A DNA stretch of 64,000 nt from Wujia chipingensis (GTDB lineage Bacteria; Bacillota; Clostridia; Lachnospirales; Lachnospiraceae), in NCBI RefSeq assembly GCF_014337155.1, contig NZ_CP060632.1, positions 1,929,001 to 1,993,000 of the forward strand. Reading direction: 5' to 3'. A program made the position numbers and the translations under genes. The notes beneath the pieces were generated by a model, which did no database searches, was not told the DNA's origin, and was given only the letters and a program-made list of their open reading frames with translations. The first letter of the stretch is position 1. Each line of letters starts with the position of its first letter. Of the stretch, positions 34,433 to 43,665 are shown one piece after another.

Positions 34433-35416
34433 TTACAGCATGGATGCACGAAGCTCTTCCCCTGTTTTATTCACAAGGTAAGCCGGTGCAATATCAAATA
34501 CGGTCTTGCAACCGCTTGCTCCCTCATTTGCAAGTCTGTGAGCCGCTCTTGCATAAGCAATCAGTACGCTGGATGTAAACTCAGGGTTTGAATCAAGCTT
34601 CAGGCTGTACTCGATGATATGCTTGTTCTCCTTGTTCCAGCCGGTCACACCGCTGCGGAGTACAAATCCACCATGTGGAATTCCGCTGTGGTTTGCCTTC
34701 AGCTCTTCTTCCGAAATGAAGTGAACCGTTGTATCGTAATCTGCGAAATAGTTCGGCATTGTCTTGATTTCTTCCTCAACTTTTGCCGCATCTGCGCCCT
34801 CTTCAAGCACTACGAAGCACTCTCTTGTATGCTTCTGTCTTGTTGTAAGCGCCGGATTCTCGCCGTTACGAACTGCCTCAAGTGCGGATTCTACGGGAAT
34901 CGTATACTGCTTGGCATCCTTGACACCTGCGATACGACGGATGGCATCGGAATGTCCCTGACTGACACCCTTGCCCCAGAATGTGTAATCATTTCCCTCC
35001 GGAAGCAATGCATTTCCGTACAGGCGGTTCAGTGAGAACATGCCCGGGTCCCAGCCAACGGAGATAATTCCGATATGTCCGCTTGCTTTTGCGCTTGCGT
35101 CCACATTCGCAAAATGCTCCGGGATTCTTGCATGTGTATCGAAGCTGTCGATCACGTTGAAATATTTTGCACATTCCGGTGTCTGCTCCGGAAGATCGGT
35201 TGCGCTTCCGCCGCACAGAATCATAACATCGATTTTATCCTTCCAGTCTGCCATGTCCTTTACGTTGCACACCTTGGCTGTCTGGTTCTTAATAACCAAT
35301 TCATCAGGATTTCTTCTTGTGAATACGGCAACTAATTCCATATCATCGTTCTGGTTGATGGCTGCTTCTACGCCGCGGCCGAGATTTCCGTATCCGTAAA
35401 TTCCGATTCTCGTCAT
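34433..35416 (-). CDS. ddh: meso-diaminopimelate D-dehydrogenase
   Basis: NADPH enzyme that converts tetrahydrodipicolinate plus ammonia directly to meso-diaminopimelate, the one-step lysine and peptidoglycan branch. The Rossmann fold starts IGIYGYGNLGRGVEAAI; ILCGGSATDLPEQTPE, SVGWDPGMFSLNRL, GKGVSQGHSDAIRRI and the C-terminal GVTGWNKENKHIIEYSLKLDSNPEFT are the family blocks. Length 327 is normal. AGGAGG precedes the ATG. A structured RNA (35469-35607) lies in its leader. Confidence 0.96.
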   Translation of the reverse strand: MTRIGIYGYGNLGRGVEAAINQNDDMELVAVFTRRNPDELVIKNQTAKVCNVKDMADWKDKIDVMILCGGSATDLPEQTPECAKYFNVIDSFDTHARIPEHFANVDASAKASGHIGIISVGWDPGMFSLNRLYGNALLPEGNDYTFWGKGVSQGHSDAIRRIAGVKDAKQYTIPVESALEAVRNGENPALTTRQKHTRECFVVLEEGADAAKVEEEIKTMPNYFADYDTTVHFISEEELKANHSGIPHGGFVLRSGVTGWNKENKHIIEYSLKLDSNPEFTSSVLIAYARAAHRLANEGASGCKTVFDIAPAYLVNKTGEELRASML

Positions 35417-35468
35417 TTTGTTTTCCTCCTTATTCTATCTCCCTGCATGAGAACTTCTACTCTTTCTC

Positions 35469-35607
35469 CGAGTTATTCTGGATTTTCATTCTACGCAGAC
35501 GCGCTCTCGCTCACTTCCGCACATAGCAGACACTAAACTCACTGCGTTCGTTAAGTGCTGATGTGCTCCAATGGTCTGCTTTAGAATTGAAAATCCAGAA
35601 CAACTCG
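35469..35607 (-). ncRNA. structured leader RNA of unknown family, copy 1
   Basis: A ~139-base element in the ddh leader. The outer arms CGAGTTGTTCTGGATTTTCA and the complementary 35469-35492 close a long stem (with one bulge and U-G pairs that only fit the minus strand). Inside are GCAGAC/GTCTGC, GCACAT/ATGTGC, a CACT-containing stem and the conserved GGAAGTGAGCGAGAGCGC stretch. The copy at 43403-43575 has the same plan with different but still complementary arm bases. I cannot assign it to a known riboswitch. Bases 35608-35740 hold no gene. Confidence 0.65.
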
Positions 35608-35740
35608 AATCTACATATAGCCTCTCATGCCCGAAGGTTGAATCAAATTAAAAATTTACAATCGAATCCACTTTAGCATACTTCGTTGCTTTTCACAACA
35701 AAATTTCGCCACATCGTACTTTTTTGTATGTTTTTCGGGG

Positions 35741-37837
35741 TTATTCTTTGTTTGGTTGTTCGGTTGATGTGGTGGTGCTTGTTGTGGTGTTTGTTGATTT
35801 CCTGCCGTACACATAGCCGTAGAAATCGGTGTTGATGACCTCATCGGACATGTAAAGTTTCGTTTCGACTTCCTTGATTTTATCGTCGATATAGGATTGT
35901 GAAACTGTTTTTTCGTCCACATAGTAAGTCACTTCTCCGGTCTTCGTGTTATAGCCGATCTTGTCTGTCTTGAAGCTATGGTCGGCAAAGATGACAAGTT
36001 CTTCCGAATCGGACAGGATATCGTGTCCTGCGAGGATTCTGGAATCGTATGTCACGCCAAGCAGATTCAGAACAGTTGGAAGAACATCCACACTCGCACA
36101 GAGCTTCTTGACATGAACCGGTTCTTCCATCGATGCAGACCAGATGCCAAGGCAGGAATGATGTTTTTCAAATGCATCATCGGATACATTCTTGCCTGCA
36201 AGCGCATCGTAGCCGCTGTCTGTCAGTCCATATGGATAATGGTCCGGTGTCACAATGAACACGGTCTTCTCCAGCTTTCCGGCTTCATCCAGCTTGTCGA
36301 TCAGATCCTCTAATGCTTTATCGAGCTCCATCTGTGCAGCAATATACGCCACCGCGTCTTCCGGCAAGTCCATTCCTTCTGTGCATTTTTCTGCTTCCTC
36401 ACGGTTCTTCAGGCACATGGCATTGTAATCGTAATTATATGGAAGATGCCCACTGAATGTCATAAAATACATCAGAAACGGTTCTTCGTTAATAAACTCC
36501 TTGTATACTGCCTCGATCGTATCATAATCGGAATATGTCACATAGCTTGGGATATCCAGACCATAATCGATTGCCTTGAAATCATATCCCATATTCGCAT
36601 GTGTCTCACTCCGGTTATAATAATAGAAGTCAAAGTCGTGGTATGCTTTGCTTGTGTAGCCTTTCTCATTCAATGCATTGCCAAGTGCATACGGCTGATA
36701 TGTATCTGCTGACTTATAAAAGCTCCACTCTGAGGAACACGGATACTGTCCCAGACAGTCTACAAATTCTCCGTCAATCGTACTGTGATACCAGATCGGA
36801 TTATAGTAATTTTCAAATACAAAGCCGTCATTCATGATCTTATAAAGCGTCGGTGTGCAGTTCTCGTAGATACCGTATTTGCACAGGCTCTCCGCGGTAA
36901 TGCAGACAACATTATACCCTTCGAACATACCCGTATATTCGTTCTGCATGGTCGGTGTCTGCTGCGCGCAATAAGCGGACAGATTCTTCAACTGCTCATC
37001 CTCGGCTGCCTGATACAGCTTCTTAAAATCAACTGCCGGATCAACCTGTTCCACATACGCAAGTGCTGCATCCGTATCGGTTGCCGTAGCTTCCATTGCA
37101 TCACTTTCGGTTGCCGTCACATCATCTGGCTGCATATCTGTATCATCCAAAGTGAATGTCACATTTTTCTTTCCCCCGGTGAGCATCGTCTGCGCATCCC
37201 GCACGGTCGTCACACATACGCCGAGCTTGTTCATCGAAAGCTCCAGCACATACTGGTTGTGGAACAACTGATACGGCGAATACATCGCGCGTCCCTGCAC
37301 ATTCAGCAGAAGGATGGAAATGGCGCACAGACAAACCGCACTTGCCACACTTATAAGCCTTATTTTCATCTTCGGTCTGTCAAACTTTATCAGAAATACA
37401 CGCAGCAAAACAAGTGCGATCACCGGCAACATAAACAGCAACATCCATCCAACATTCTGGCGAATCTTCTCGAACATCACGACCTTGAAATCCATCGCGT
37501 TCCCGGCCCCGCCGACAGACACCAGACTTAAGAATGTCCCAAATATCCGGAAATAGATGAGCTGCACGATATCATACACGCAGAATGCCGTAAGACCGAC
37601 ATATGCGATGATCTCATTTCCGATGCGCGGCAGCCATACAGTGAGTGCCGCTAAGAAAAGCCCCAACGTGGCACCGAACAAAACCGGATAGATGCTCGTG
37701 CTTTCGAGTTTATGGTAAATCGCCAGATGAAACAACACTTCCAGATAGATGCCCGCGCCCGCAAAAAACGGGATGCGCCAATATGAAAATGCACGCTTCT
37801 CCTTCTTTAATTTTATTGTCTGTATCTGATCTTTCAT
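35741..37837 (-). CDS. LTA synthase-family phosphoglycerol transferase
   Basis: Membrane-bound alkaline-phosphatase-superfamily enzyme of 698 residues. Five helices occupy the first ~185 residues. The extracellular catalytic domain follows, with metal site and nucleophile motifs NVVCITAESL, STIDGEF (family T-S-D-x-EF, catalytic Thr) and TPDHYPYG. LtaS-like enzymes add glycerol phosphate from phosphatidylglycerol to teichoic acids or membrane glycolipids. The last ~25 residues are an odd Thr/Ser-rich tail (SFTNTTTSTTTSTEQ-like). No operon partner. Confidence 0.85.
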   Translation of the reverse strand: MKDQIQTIKLKKEKRAFSYWRIPFFAGAGIYLEVLFHLAIYHKLESTSIYPVLFGATLGLFLAALTVWLPRIGNEIIAYVGLTAFCVYDIVQLIYFRIFGTFLSLVSVGGAGNAMDFKVVMFEKIRQNVGWMLLFMLPVIALVLLRVFLIKFDRPKMKIRLISVASAVCLCAISILLLNVQGRAMYSPYQLFHNQYVLELSMNKLGVCVTTVRDAQTMLTGGKKNVTFTLDDTDMQPDDVTATESDAMEATATDTDAALAYVEQVDPAVDFKKLYQAAEDEQLKNLSAYCAQQTPTMQNEYTGMFEGYNVVCITAESLCKYGIYENCTPTLYKIMNDGFVFENYYNPIWYHSTIDGEFVDCLGQYPCSSEWSFYKSADTYQPYALGNALNEKGYTSKAYHDFDFYYYNRSETHANMGYDFKAIDYGLDIPSYVTYSDYDTIEAVYKEFINEEPFLMYFMTFSGHLPYNYDYNAMCLKNREEAEKCTEGMDLPEDAVAYIAAQMELDKALEDLIDKLDEAGKLEKTVFIVTPDHYPYGLTDSGYDALAGKNVSDDAFEKHHSCLGIWSASMEEPVHVKKLCASVDVLPTVLNLLGVTYDSRILAGHDILSDSEELVIFADHSFKTDKIGYNTKTGEVTYYVDEKTVSQSYIDDKIKEVETKLYMSDEVINTDFYGYVYGRKSTNTTTSTTTSTEQPNKE

Positions 37838-37966
37838 TGTAATCCTCCAAATCTCGCATACGCGCTATCAATCGCGCATTTTATTATATATGATTTTTCC
37901 TTGTTTTTCACTATCTTTTATTTTATAATTTAATGTCAGTGTTTACGAAAAATAAGGAGGTACCCT

Positions 37967-38767
37967 ATGGCTGAAGCATATTCAAATTTTGCTGCTGTCT
38001 ACGATGCGCTCATGGACAACATTCCCTATGACGCATGGGCAGACTATCTGCACGGCCTGCTTGTGGAATATGATATTGCAAGCGGCATTCTGGCAGAGCT
38101 TGGCTGTGGAACCGGAAATATAACCGAGCGTATGGCAGATTTCGGATACGACATGATCGGTATCGACAACTCCCCTGCCATGCTGGATATTGCAAACGAA
38201 AAGCGGGAACAAAATCATTCTTCATCGCTCTACCTGTGTCAGGACATGCGCGAGTTTGAGTTATACGGAACCGTTGCAGCCATCGTAAGTCTCTGCGACA
38301 GCGTCAATTATATTACCGAACCGGAAGAGCTTACGCATGTATTCTCGCTCGTCAATAACTACCTTGATCCGGACGGACTTTTCATCTTCGACTTCCATAC
38401 GGAGCATTATTACCGGGATGTCGTAGCTGAAGCGACAATTGCCGAGGATCGGGATGATATCAGCTTTATCTGGGATAATTATTATGATGAAGAGGAAGCA
38501 ATTAATGAACTCGCTTTAAGCCTGTTCGTAAAGGAACCTTCGGATTCCGATGCCGATGATAACCTGTTCCGCAAATATGAGGAATTGCATGTACAAAAAG
38601 GGTACACACTAAAGCAGATGAAACAGATGGTAGCTGATTCCGGTCTTACCCTGCTTGCGGCCTATGATGCATTTACACATGAGCCGGCGGACGAGGAATG
38701 TGAACGTATTTATATCATCGCGAAAGAAACACGAAACAAGAATTCAAAGAAACAATATATACAGTAA
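37967..38767 (+). CDS. class I SAM-dependent methyltransferase
   Basis: A 266-residue methyltransferase with the SAM motif LAELGCGTGNITERMADFGYDMIGIDNS and post-motif LYLCQDMREFELYG. It is related to Firmicute proteins with unknown substrate found near hslO. AAGGAGG lies before the ATG at 37967. It leads a plus-strand run of three genes (methyltransferase, hslO, PHP protein). The 129-base gap upstream holds the divergent promoters with the LTA-synthase-like gene. Confidence 0.88.
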   Translation: MAEAYSNFAAVYDALMDNIPYDAWADYLHGLLVEYDIASGILAELGCGTGNITERMADFGYDMIGIDNSPAMLDIANEKREQNHSSSLYLCQDMREFELYGTVAAIVSLCDSVNYITEPEELTHVFSLVNNYLDPDGLFIFDFHTEHYYRDVVAEATIAEDRDDISFIWDNYYDEEEAINELALSLFVKEPSDSDADDNLFRKYEELHVQKGYTLKQMKQMVADSGLTLLAAYDAFTHEPADEECERIYIIAKETRNKNSKKQYIQ

Positions 38768-38855
38768 TTTTGTATACCACTGCATCAATCATAAATAACA
38801 ACACATGCAAGTATATATACAAAATCCAAACACTCATTTTAAGGAGGATACATTT

Positions 38856-39713
38856 ATGGCAGATACAATGATTCGTGGCATGGCAGCGAACAAGCAGGTT
38901 CGTTTCTTCGCCTGCAACTCTACCGATACTGTGGAAAAAGCAAGAATTACACATCATACCAGTCCGGTTGTTACGAACGCACTCGGCAGACTGTTGACCG
39001 GAGGCGTGCTGATGGGCGCCATGTGTAAAAATGATACCGACAAATTAACACTCCGTATCCAGTGTCAGGGACCGATCTCCGGTATGCTTGTCACTGCCGA
39101 TGCAAACGGACATGTCAAGGGATATGTCAGCGAACCGGAGGTTATGCTTCCTGCAAACGATGTCGCAAAGGCTGTGGACCTCGGTGTCTTAAGCGTCATC
39201 AAGGATATCGGTCTGAAGGAGCCGTATGTCGGCGACACCCATCTGGTAAGCGGCGAGATTGCAGAGGATCTGACCTACTATTTTGCAACAAGTGACCAGA
39301 TTCCAAGCTCTGTGGCTCTGGGCGTGTTGTTCAACGACGATACATCCGTAGCGAATGCCGGTGGATTTATCATCCAGCTGATGCCATTTGCAGAGGACGC
39401 ATTGATTGACGAGCTGGAGAAACGGCTGAAAGGATTTTCTTTCACTGCTCTTCTCAAGCAGGGCATGTCTGTGGAAGCTATCATACGAAAATTGTTTGAA
39501 GGCTATGATGTCGAGCTGACCGATTCCATGCCTTGTGCGTATGTCTGTGATTGCAGCAAGGAGCGTGTCGAGCAGGCAGTTATCAGTCTTGGCAGAAAAG
39601 AGCTTGGCGCTATGATTGCTGACAACAAGCCAATTGAAGTTGTGTGCGACTTCTGTCACACGAAATATACATTCTCACCGGATGAGCTGTTGAATATTCT
39701 GAAGAATAAATAA
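38856..39713 (+). CDS. hslO: Hsp33 redox-regulated chaperone
   Basis: Cytoplasmic holdase that is activated when oxidative stress releases zinc from its Cys cluster. The 285-residue protein has the Cys motif CDCSKERVEQ...CDFCHTKY (C-x-C and C-x2-C) near the C-terminus. N-terminal strands DTMIRGMAANKQVRFFACNST and the stretch GPISGMLVTADANGHVKGYV are typical. AAGGAGG and ATG at 38856 set the start; the longer frame to 38805 has no site. Confidence 0.97.
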   Translation: MADTMIRGMAANKQVRFFACNSTDTVEKARITHHTSPVVTNALGRLLTGGVLMGAMCKNDTDKLTLRIQCQGPISGMLVTADANGHVKGYVSEPEVMLPANDVAKAVDLGVLSVIKDIGLKEPYVGDTHLVSGEIAEDLTYYFATSDQIPSSVALGVLFNDDTSVANAGGFIIQLMPFAEDALIDELEKRLKGFSFTALLKQGMSVEAIIRKLFEGYDVELTDSMPCAYVCDCSKERVEQAVISLGRKELGAMIADNKPIEVVCDFCHTKYTFSPDELLNILKNK

Positions 39714-39814
39714 TCCGCTTATCCGATATAGTTTTGCATCACCTAAACAAAACAGATGGTACAAGCTGTGATATAAAATAATACATCAAACACGATCACA
39801 AGGAGGTTGGTAAT

Positions 39815-40651
39815 ATGGAACGAATCGATTTACATGTACATTCCAATGCGTCCGACGGTTCTCTGACACCGACAGAGGTTGCCGACGAAGCGATGCGGAT
39901 GGGACTTTCCGCGATTGCCCTGACCGATCACGACACGGTCGATGGCGTGGCAGAAATCTTAGACTATACAAAGGACAAGCCTTTGGAGGTAGTGCCGGGC
40001 ATCGAACTGTCCTGCTACTATAACAATCGTGAGATTCATATTCTCGGCTTCTATATGGACTATGAAAACCCAGAGCTTCAAAAAGAGCTTGCCGTATTAA
40101 AGGAAGCACGTGAGGGAAGAAATGAGAAAATGGTAGCGATGATGCAGGCAGATGGTCTCCCTGTCACGATGGAGAAGCTGCTTCACGGCAATCCGGACAG
40201 TGTCATCACACGGGCACATTTCGCAAGAGTTCTCGTCGAGGAAGGTGTCTGCAAAGACAAGGATACCGCGTTCCGCAAATACATCGGCATCGGCTGTAAA
40301 TATTACCTTCCAAAACCACAGGTTACCTGTGAGACTGCCATGCGCATCTTAACGACTTATAGCAAAGCGGCATTTCTGGCACATCCTCTGCTCTATCATC
40401 TTGGGTATGCACAGATTGATGAGTTATTGGCGTATCTGAAAACACTCGGATTAAAAGGACTTGAGGCATTCCACTCTTCGAACAACCGCTTTGAAAGTGA
40501 GAAGCTCCGCTCGCTGGCTGCCAAATACGGGCTGGCAATCTCCGGCGGCTCGGATTTCCACGGGGTTGTAAAGCCGAATATACAGATGGGAATCGGACGG
40601 GGAAATATGAATATTCCAAAAGAACTGTTGGATATAATTAAAACTTTATAA
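39815..40651 (+). CDS. PHP-domain phosphoesterase (RNase AM / TrpH-like)
   Basis: A 278-residue metal-dependent phosphoesterase with the PHP motifs IDLHVHSNASDGSLTP (His-x-His), ALTDHDTVDG, VPGIELSC, EIHILGFY and the C-terminal GGSDFHG. Homologues hydrolyse 3',5'-bisphosphonucleotides or trim RNA 5' ends. AAGGAGG precedes the ATG by eight bases, and a bidirectional terminator follows. Confidence 0.92.
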   Translation: MERIDLHVHSNASDGSLTPTEVADEAMRMGLSAIALTDHDTVDGVAEILDYTKDKPLEVVPGIELSCYYNNREIHILGFYMDYENPELQKELAVLKEAREGRNEKMVAMMQADGLPVTMEKLLHGNPDSVITRAHFARVLVEEGVCKDKDTAFRKYIGIGCKYYLPKPQVTCETAMRILTTYSKAAFLAHPLLYHLGYAQIDELLAYLKTLGLKGLEAFHSSNNRFESEKLRSLAAKYGLAISGGSDFHGVVKPNIQMGIGRGNMNIPKELLDIIKTL

Positions 40652-40664
40652 ATGTATCTCCGCG

Positions 40665-40695
40665 AAAAAAAGGAACCCAAACCGGGTTCCTTTTT
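40665..40695. terminator. bidirectional intrinsic terminator
   Basis: Arms AAAAAGGAACCC and GGGTTCCTTTTT around a 5-base loop. It ends both the plus-strand PHP gene and the minus-strand symporter gene. Confidence 0.92.
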
Positions 40696-40703
40696 CTATA
40701 TGT

Positions 40704-42101
40704 TTACAGTTTCATGATTCCGAGTGTCTGCAGCAAAAGCAGGATCAGGAAGATTGGAGCGATGACCTTTACCATAGCAGTGTAAAGCCGCTTTCTTCCC
40801 ATTTTACAACCGCTCTTTTCTACTTCTTCGATCACAGTCTTCGGTTTGATGACCCATCCGACGAGAATACAGGTTGCAAGTGCTACGATCGGCATCAGCA
40901 GATTGTTACTGATGTAATCCATGATATCTAAGATCTGCGCCGTTGAACCATTCGGAAGCTTGAACTCAAAGTACAGCTTGTTGTATCCGAGGCAGACAAT
41001 GATACCAACGATCAGTGCGAAGATTCCCTCGATTGTGCCGGCTTTTGTTCTGCTTGTATGGAATGCATCCATAATACATGATACAACTGCCTCCATGACG
41101 GATACCGCACTTGTAATTGCAGCGAACAATACCATTGCAAAAAAGATTGTACCAATTATATTTCCGGCAACACCCATTGCAGCAAATACCTTTGGCAAAG
41201 ATACAAACATCAGACTTGGTCCGGATGACATACCATCTGTTCCCATAAATGCATACACAGCCGGAATAATCATTGCACCTGCAAGGAACGCAACAACCGT
41301 ATCAAAAATCTCAATCTGATTAATTGATTTTCCAAGGTTTGCATCATCCTTCACATACGAACCATATGTAATCATGATACCCATTGCCACAGACAAGCTG
41401 AAGAACAACTGTCCGAGTGCATCGATCAGAACCGTAAATAACTTTCCGATTGTCAGTCCCTCAAAATTAGGAACAATATATATTTTAAATCCCTGCAGAC
41501 CGGTTACTACTTCACCTGCATCATTTGTATTTTTCAATGTTAATGAGAATATTGCAATTCCCAAAATCATGACAAGCAGGATTGGCATGATAATCTTCGA
41601 TGTAGACTCAATTCCTTTATTGACACCACGGAATACGATAAATGCAGATACCGCAAGGAAGATCACAAATGTAATAATCGGTTCCCACTGTGACGTGATG
41701 AATCCGGTAAAGAATCCATCCTGTGCAGCGTCGGCTCCATGTCCTGTCAAAAATACGAAGAAATATTTTACTACCCAGCCACCGATTGTGCAGTAATACG
41801 GCATGATGATAACCGGTATAATACTCGCAATAGCACCTAAGAATCCCCATTTATCATGAAGCTTCGTATATGCCGTGAGCGGGCTCTGTTTCGTCTTTCG
41901 ACCGATTGCAATCTCCGTAGTCAGCAGCGTGTAGCCAAATGTCAATGCCAGAATGATATAGACGACTAAGAATAATCCGCCTCCATCCTTGGCTGCCAGA
42001 TACGGAAACCGCCAGATATTTCCAAGACCAACCGCACTACCTGCCGCCGCAAGTACGAATCCGATTGATCCACCAAATGAGTGTCGCTTCTTTTCTTCCA
42101 T
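40704..42101 (-). CDS. sodium:neurotransmitter symporter (NSS) family protein
   Basis: A 465-residue LeuT-fold transporter with about eleven helices. The start GFVLAAAGSAVGLGNIWRFPYLAAKDGG is the NSS TM1 signature with the Na+ and substrate-binding unwound segment. Bacterial members take up hydrophobic amino acids (tryptophan, tyrosine, leucine) with Na+. Gene stands alone, with terminators on both sides. The bases 42102-42283 upstream contain no gene and no riboswitch I can recognise. Confidence 0.93.
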   Translation of the reverse strand: MEEKKRHSFGGSIGFVLAAAGSAVGLGNIWRFPYLAAKDGGGLFLVVYIILALTFGYTLLTTEIAIGRKTKQSPLTAYTKLHDKWGFLGAIASIIPVIIMPYYCTIGGWVVKYFFVFLTGHGADAAQDGFFTGFITSQWEPIITFVIFLAVSAFIVFRGVNKGIESTSKIIMPILLVMILGIAIFSLTLKNTNDAGEVVTGLQGFKIYIVPNFEGLTIGKLFTVLIDALGQLFFSLSVAMGIMITYGSYVKDDANLGKSINQIEIFDTVVAFLAGAMIIPAVYAFMGTDGMSSGPSLMFVSLPKVFAAMGVAGNIIGTIFFAMVLFAAITSAVSVMEAVVSCIMDAFHTSRTKAGTIEGIFALIVGIIVCLGYNKLYFEFKLPNGSTAQILDIMDYISNNLLMPIVALATCILVGWVIKPKTVIEEVEKSGCKMGRKRLYTAMVKVIAPIFLILLLLQTLGIMKL

Positions 42102-42283
42102 CCTTTTTCCCTCTCTTTTTTCGTTCTCGATTCACAACACATACCCTCTTATAAAGAATTCTGTATCATGCATCTTGTCCGTTATTTGCTGTCTGATTTC
42201 ATTTTGTTGTCCTATAAACAGCAGATAAGAGCCATTTTATCATAGATTCATTTTTAAATCCACATCTATTTGATAAAAACAGC

Positions 42284-42322
42284 AAAAATGGGCAGATATA
42301 TGTGTGATACATACATCTGCCC
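42284..42322 (-). terminator. intrinsic terminator after the D-lactate dehydrogenase gene
   Basis: Minus-strand hairpin GGGCAGATGTATG / CATATATCTGCCC followed by ATTTTTG. Confidence 0.85.
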
Positions 42323-42352
42323 GTACTTATGACTGTTATAATTTTGTCCAAT

Positions 42353-43342
42353 CTATTTTACCTGATTGGCTTCATGGATGGTTCTATTTTCATAATCAAC
42401 CGCATTCTGTAAGGTTGTCCGGCTGATTGCCGCAAGTGCTTCCCGCGTCAGAAAACCCTGATGGGACGTAATGATAACATTGGGGAATGAAAGCAATCTG
42501 GCTGTGATAGAATGCTGTAACAGCTCGTCCTCCCGGTTCTCAAATACATTGTCTCCCTCTTCCTCGTAGACATCCAGACCGACGCCGAAGAATTTGCCCT
42601 GCCGGATACCCTGTATCAGTTCCTCTGAATCGACCAGCGCACCACGGGATGTATTGACTAAGATCACATCGTCCTTCATCTGTGCAATCGTATCCTTGTT
42701 GATCATGTGATAAGTCTCGTCTGTGAGCGGGCAATGCAGGGAAATCAGATCACTCTGTTTCAGCACGTCTGCAAGTGACATATATTCCACGAATTCCAGC
42801 TCTTTATTCGGGTACATATCATACGCGATTACGCGCATACCGAATCCACGGCAGATCCGGCACATTGCAGCACCGATCTTTCCGGTCCCGATGATGCCTG
42901 CGGTCTTGCCATGAAAATTCACTCCGGTTAATCCCACTAAGCTGAAATTATTCTCCCGCACCTTGATGTAGCTTTTGTGTACATGGCGGTTGACCGCAAG
43001 CGCCAGTGTAATCGCAAGCTCCGCAACGGCTTCCGGAGAATAGCCCGGCACACGCAGCACCGTAATGCCAAGTTCATTTGCCTTTTCCAAATCTATATTA
43101 TTAAACCCGGCACAGCGAAGCAGCACCAATCTGATATTTATTGCAGCAAGCTTCTCCAGTACCGGCGCGCTCAGATCCGAGTTTACAAATGCACAGATTG
43201 CATCGCAGCCCTGTGCGAGTGATACAGTCTTCGGAGAGATATCAACTTCGTGGTAGATGATCTCGATGTCCGGGAAATGGTTGAGTTCTTTCTCGAAGGA
43301 TTCCACGTCGTAGGTTGCTGCATCGTAAAATAGTATCTTCAT
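42353..43342 (-). CDS. ldhA: D-lactate dehydrogenase-like 2-hydroxyacid dehydrogenase
   Basis: NAD-dependent D-2-hydroxyacid dehydrogenase of 329 residues. Substrate-binding part LLRCAGFNNIDLEKA, Rossmann GTGKIGAAMCRICRGFGM, catalytic Arg in VNTSRGALVD, Glu in GLDVYEEEGD and His in ITSHQGFLTREAL. The residues around Arg and His match LdhA-type enzymes that reduce pyruvate to D-lactate in fermentation; other 2-oxoacids are possible. AAAGGAG precedes the ATG. It shares its type of structured leader RNA with ddh. Confidence 0.88.
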   Translation of the reverse strand: MKILFYDAATYDVESFEKELNHFPDIEIIYHEVDISPKTVSLAQGCDAICAFVNSDLSAPVLEKLAAINIRLVLLRCAGFNNIDLEKANELGITVLRVPGYSPEAVAELAITLALAVNRHVHKSYIKVRENNFSLVGLTGVNFHGKTAGIIGTGKIGAAMCRICRGFGMRVIAYDMYPNKELEFVEYMSLADVLKQSDLISLHCPLTDETYHMINKDTIAQMKDDVILVNTSRGALVDSEELIQGIRQGKFFGVGLDVYEEEGDNVFENREDELLQHSITARLLSFPNVIITSHQGFLTREALAAISRTTLQNAVDYENRTIHEANQVK

Positions 43343-43402
43343 AATATGTGTCTCCTTTCGTTGTTTTACAAATCAAACAGTTACGAATCCTACTATACTG
43401 AC

Positions 43403-43575
43403 CGAGTTGCACAGAATACTTATTCTTCGCAGACGCGCTCTCGCTCACTTCCACACGCAGTGGTACTAAATTCGCAGGAATATCATACATCAATTATTTA
43501 TTTCTTATTGCCCTGCTCATTAAGTACCAGCGTGTTCCAATGGTCTGCTTAATAATAAGTATTCTGTGCAACTCG
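43403..43575 (-). ncRNA. structured leader RNA of unknown family, copy 2
   Basis: Same plan as the element at 35469-35607 and the same position before a dehydrogenase gene. The outer stem is closed by CGAGTTGCACAGAATACTTA and its complement, fully different in the variable part from copy 1 yet paired over more than 20 bases. ACACGC/GCGTGT replaces GCACAT/ATGTGC; TGGTACTTAAT pairs with ATTTAGTACCA; a CCTGC/GCAGG stem has a longer AT-rich loop. The GGAAGTGAGCGAGAGCGC stretch and outer GATTCGAGTT are conserved. The bases 43576-43665 hold nothing else. Confidence 0.65.
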
Positions 43576-43665
43576 AATCTACATATTGTTTCATTTGTAA
43601 TTATTTAATTGTAACAATGAATCATACACACATATTATATCCAATTTTTCCTTGGTTATCACGTA

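Noticed and set aside
42102..42352. Amino-acid riboswitch or T-box before the symporter gene
   Set aside because: No T-box sequence or lysine/glycine aptamer signatures could be found; only the terminator hairpin of the gene beyond is clear.
43403..43575. Palindromic mobile repeat (MITE) as explanation of the leader elements
   Set aside because: The arms of the two copies differ in sequence but keep pairing, and both lie in the same orientation before genes; a recently moved repeat would keep the same arm sequence. Not fully excluded.
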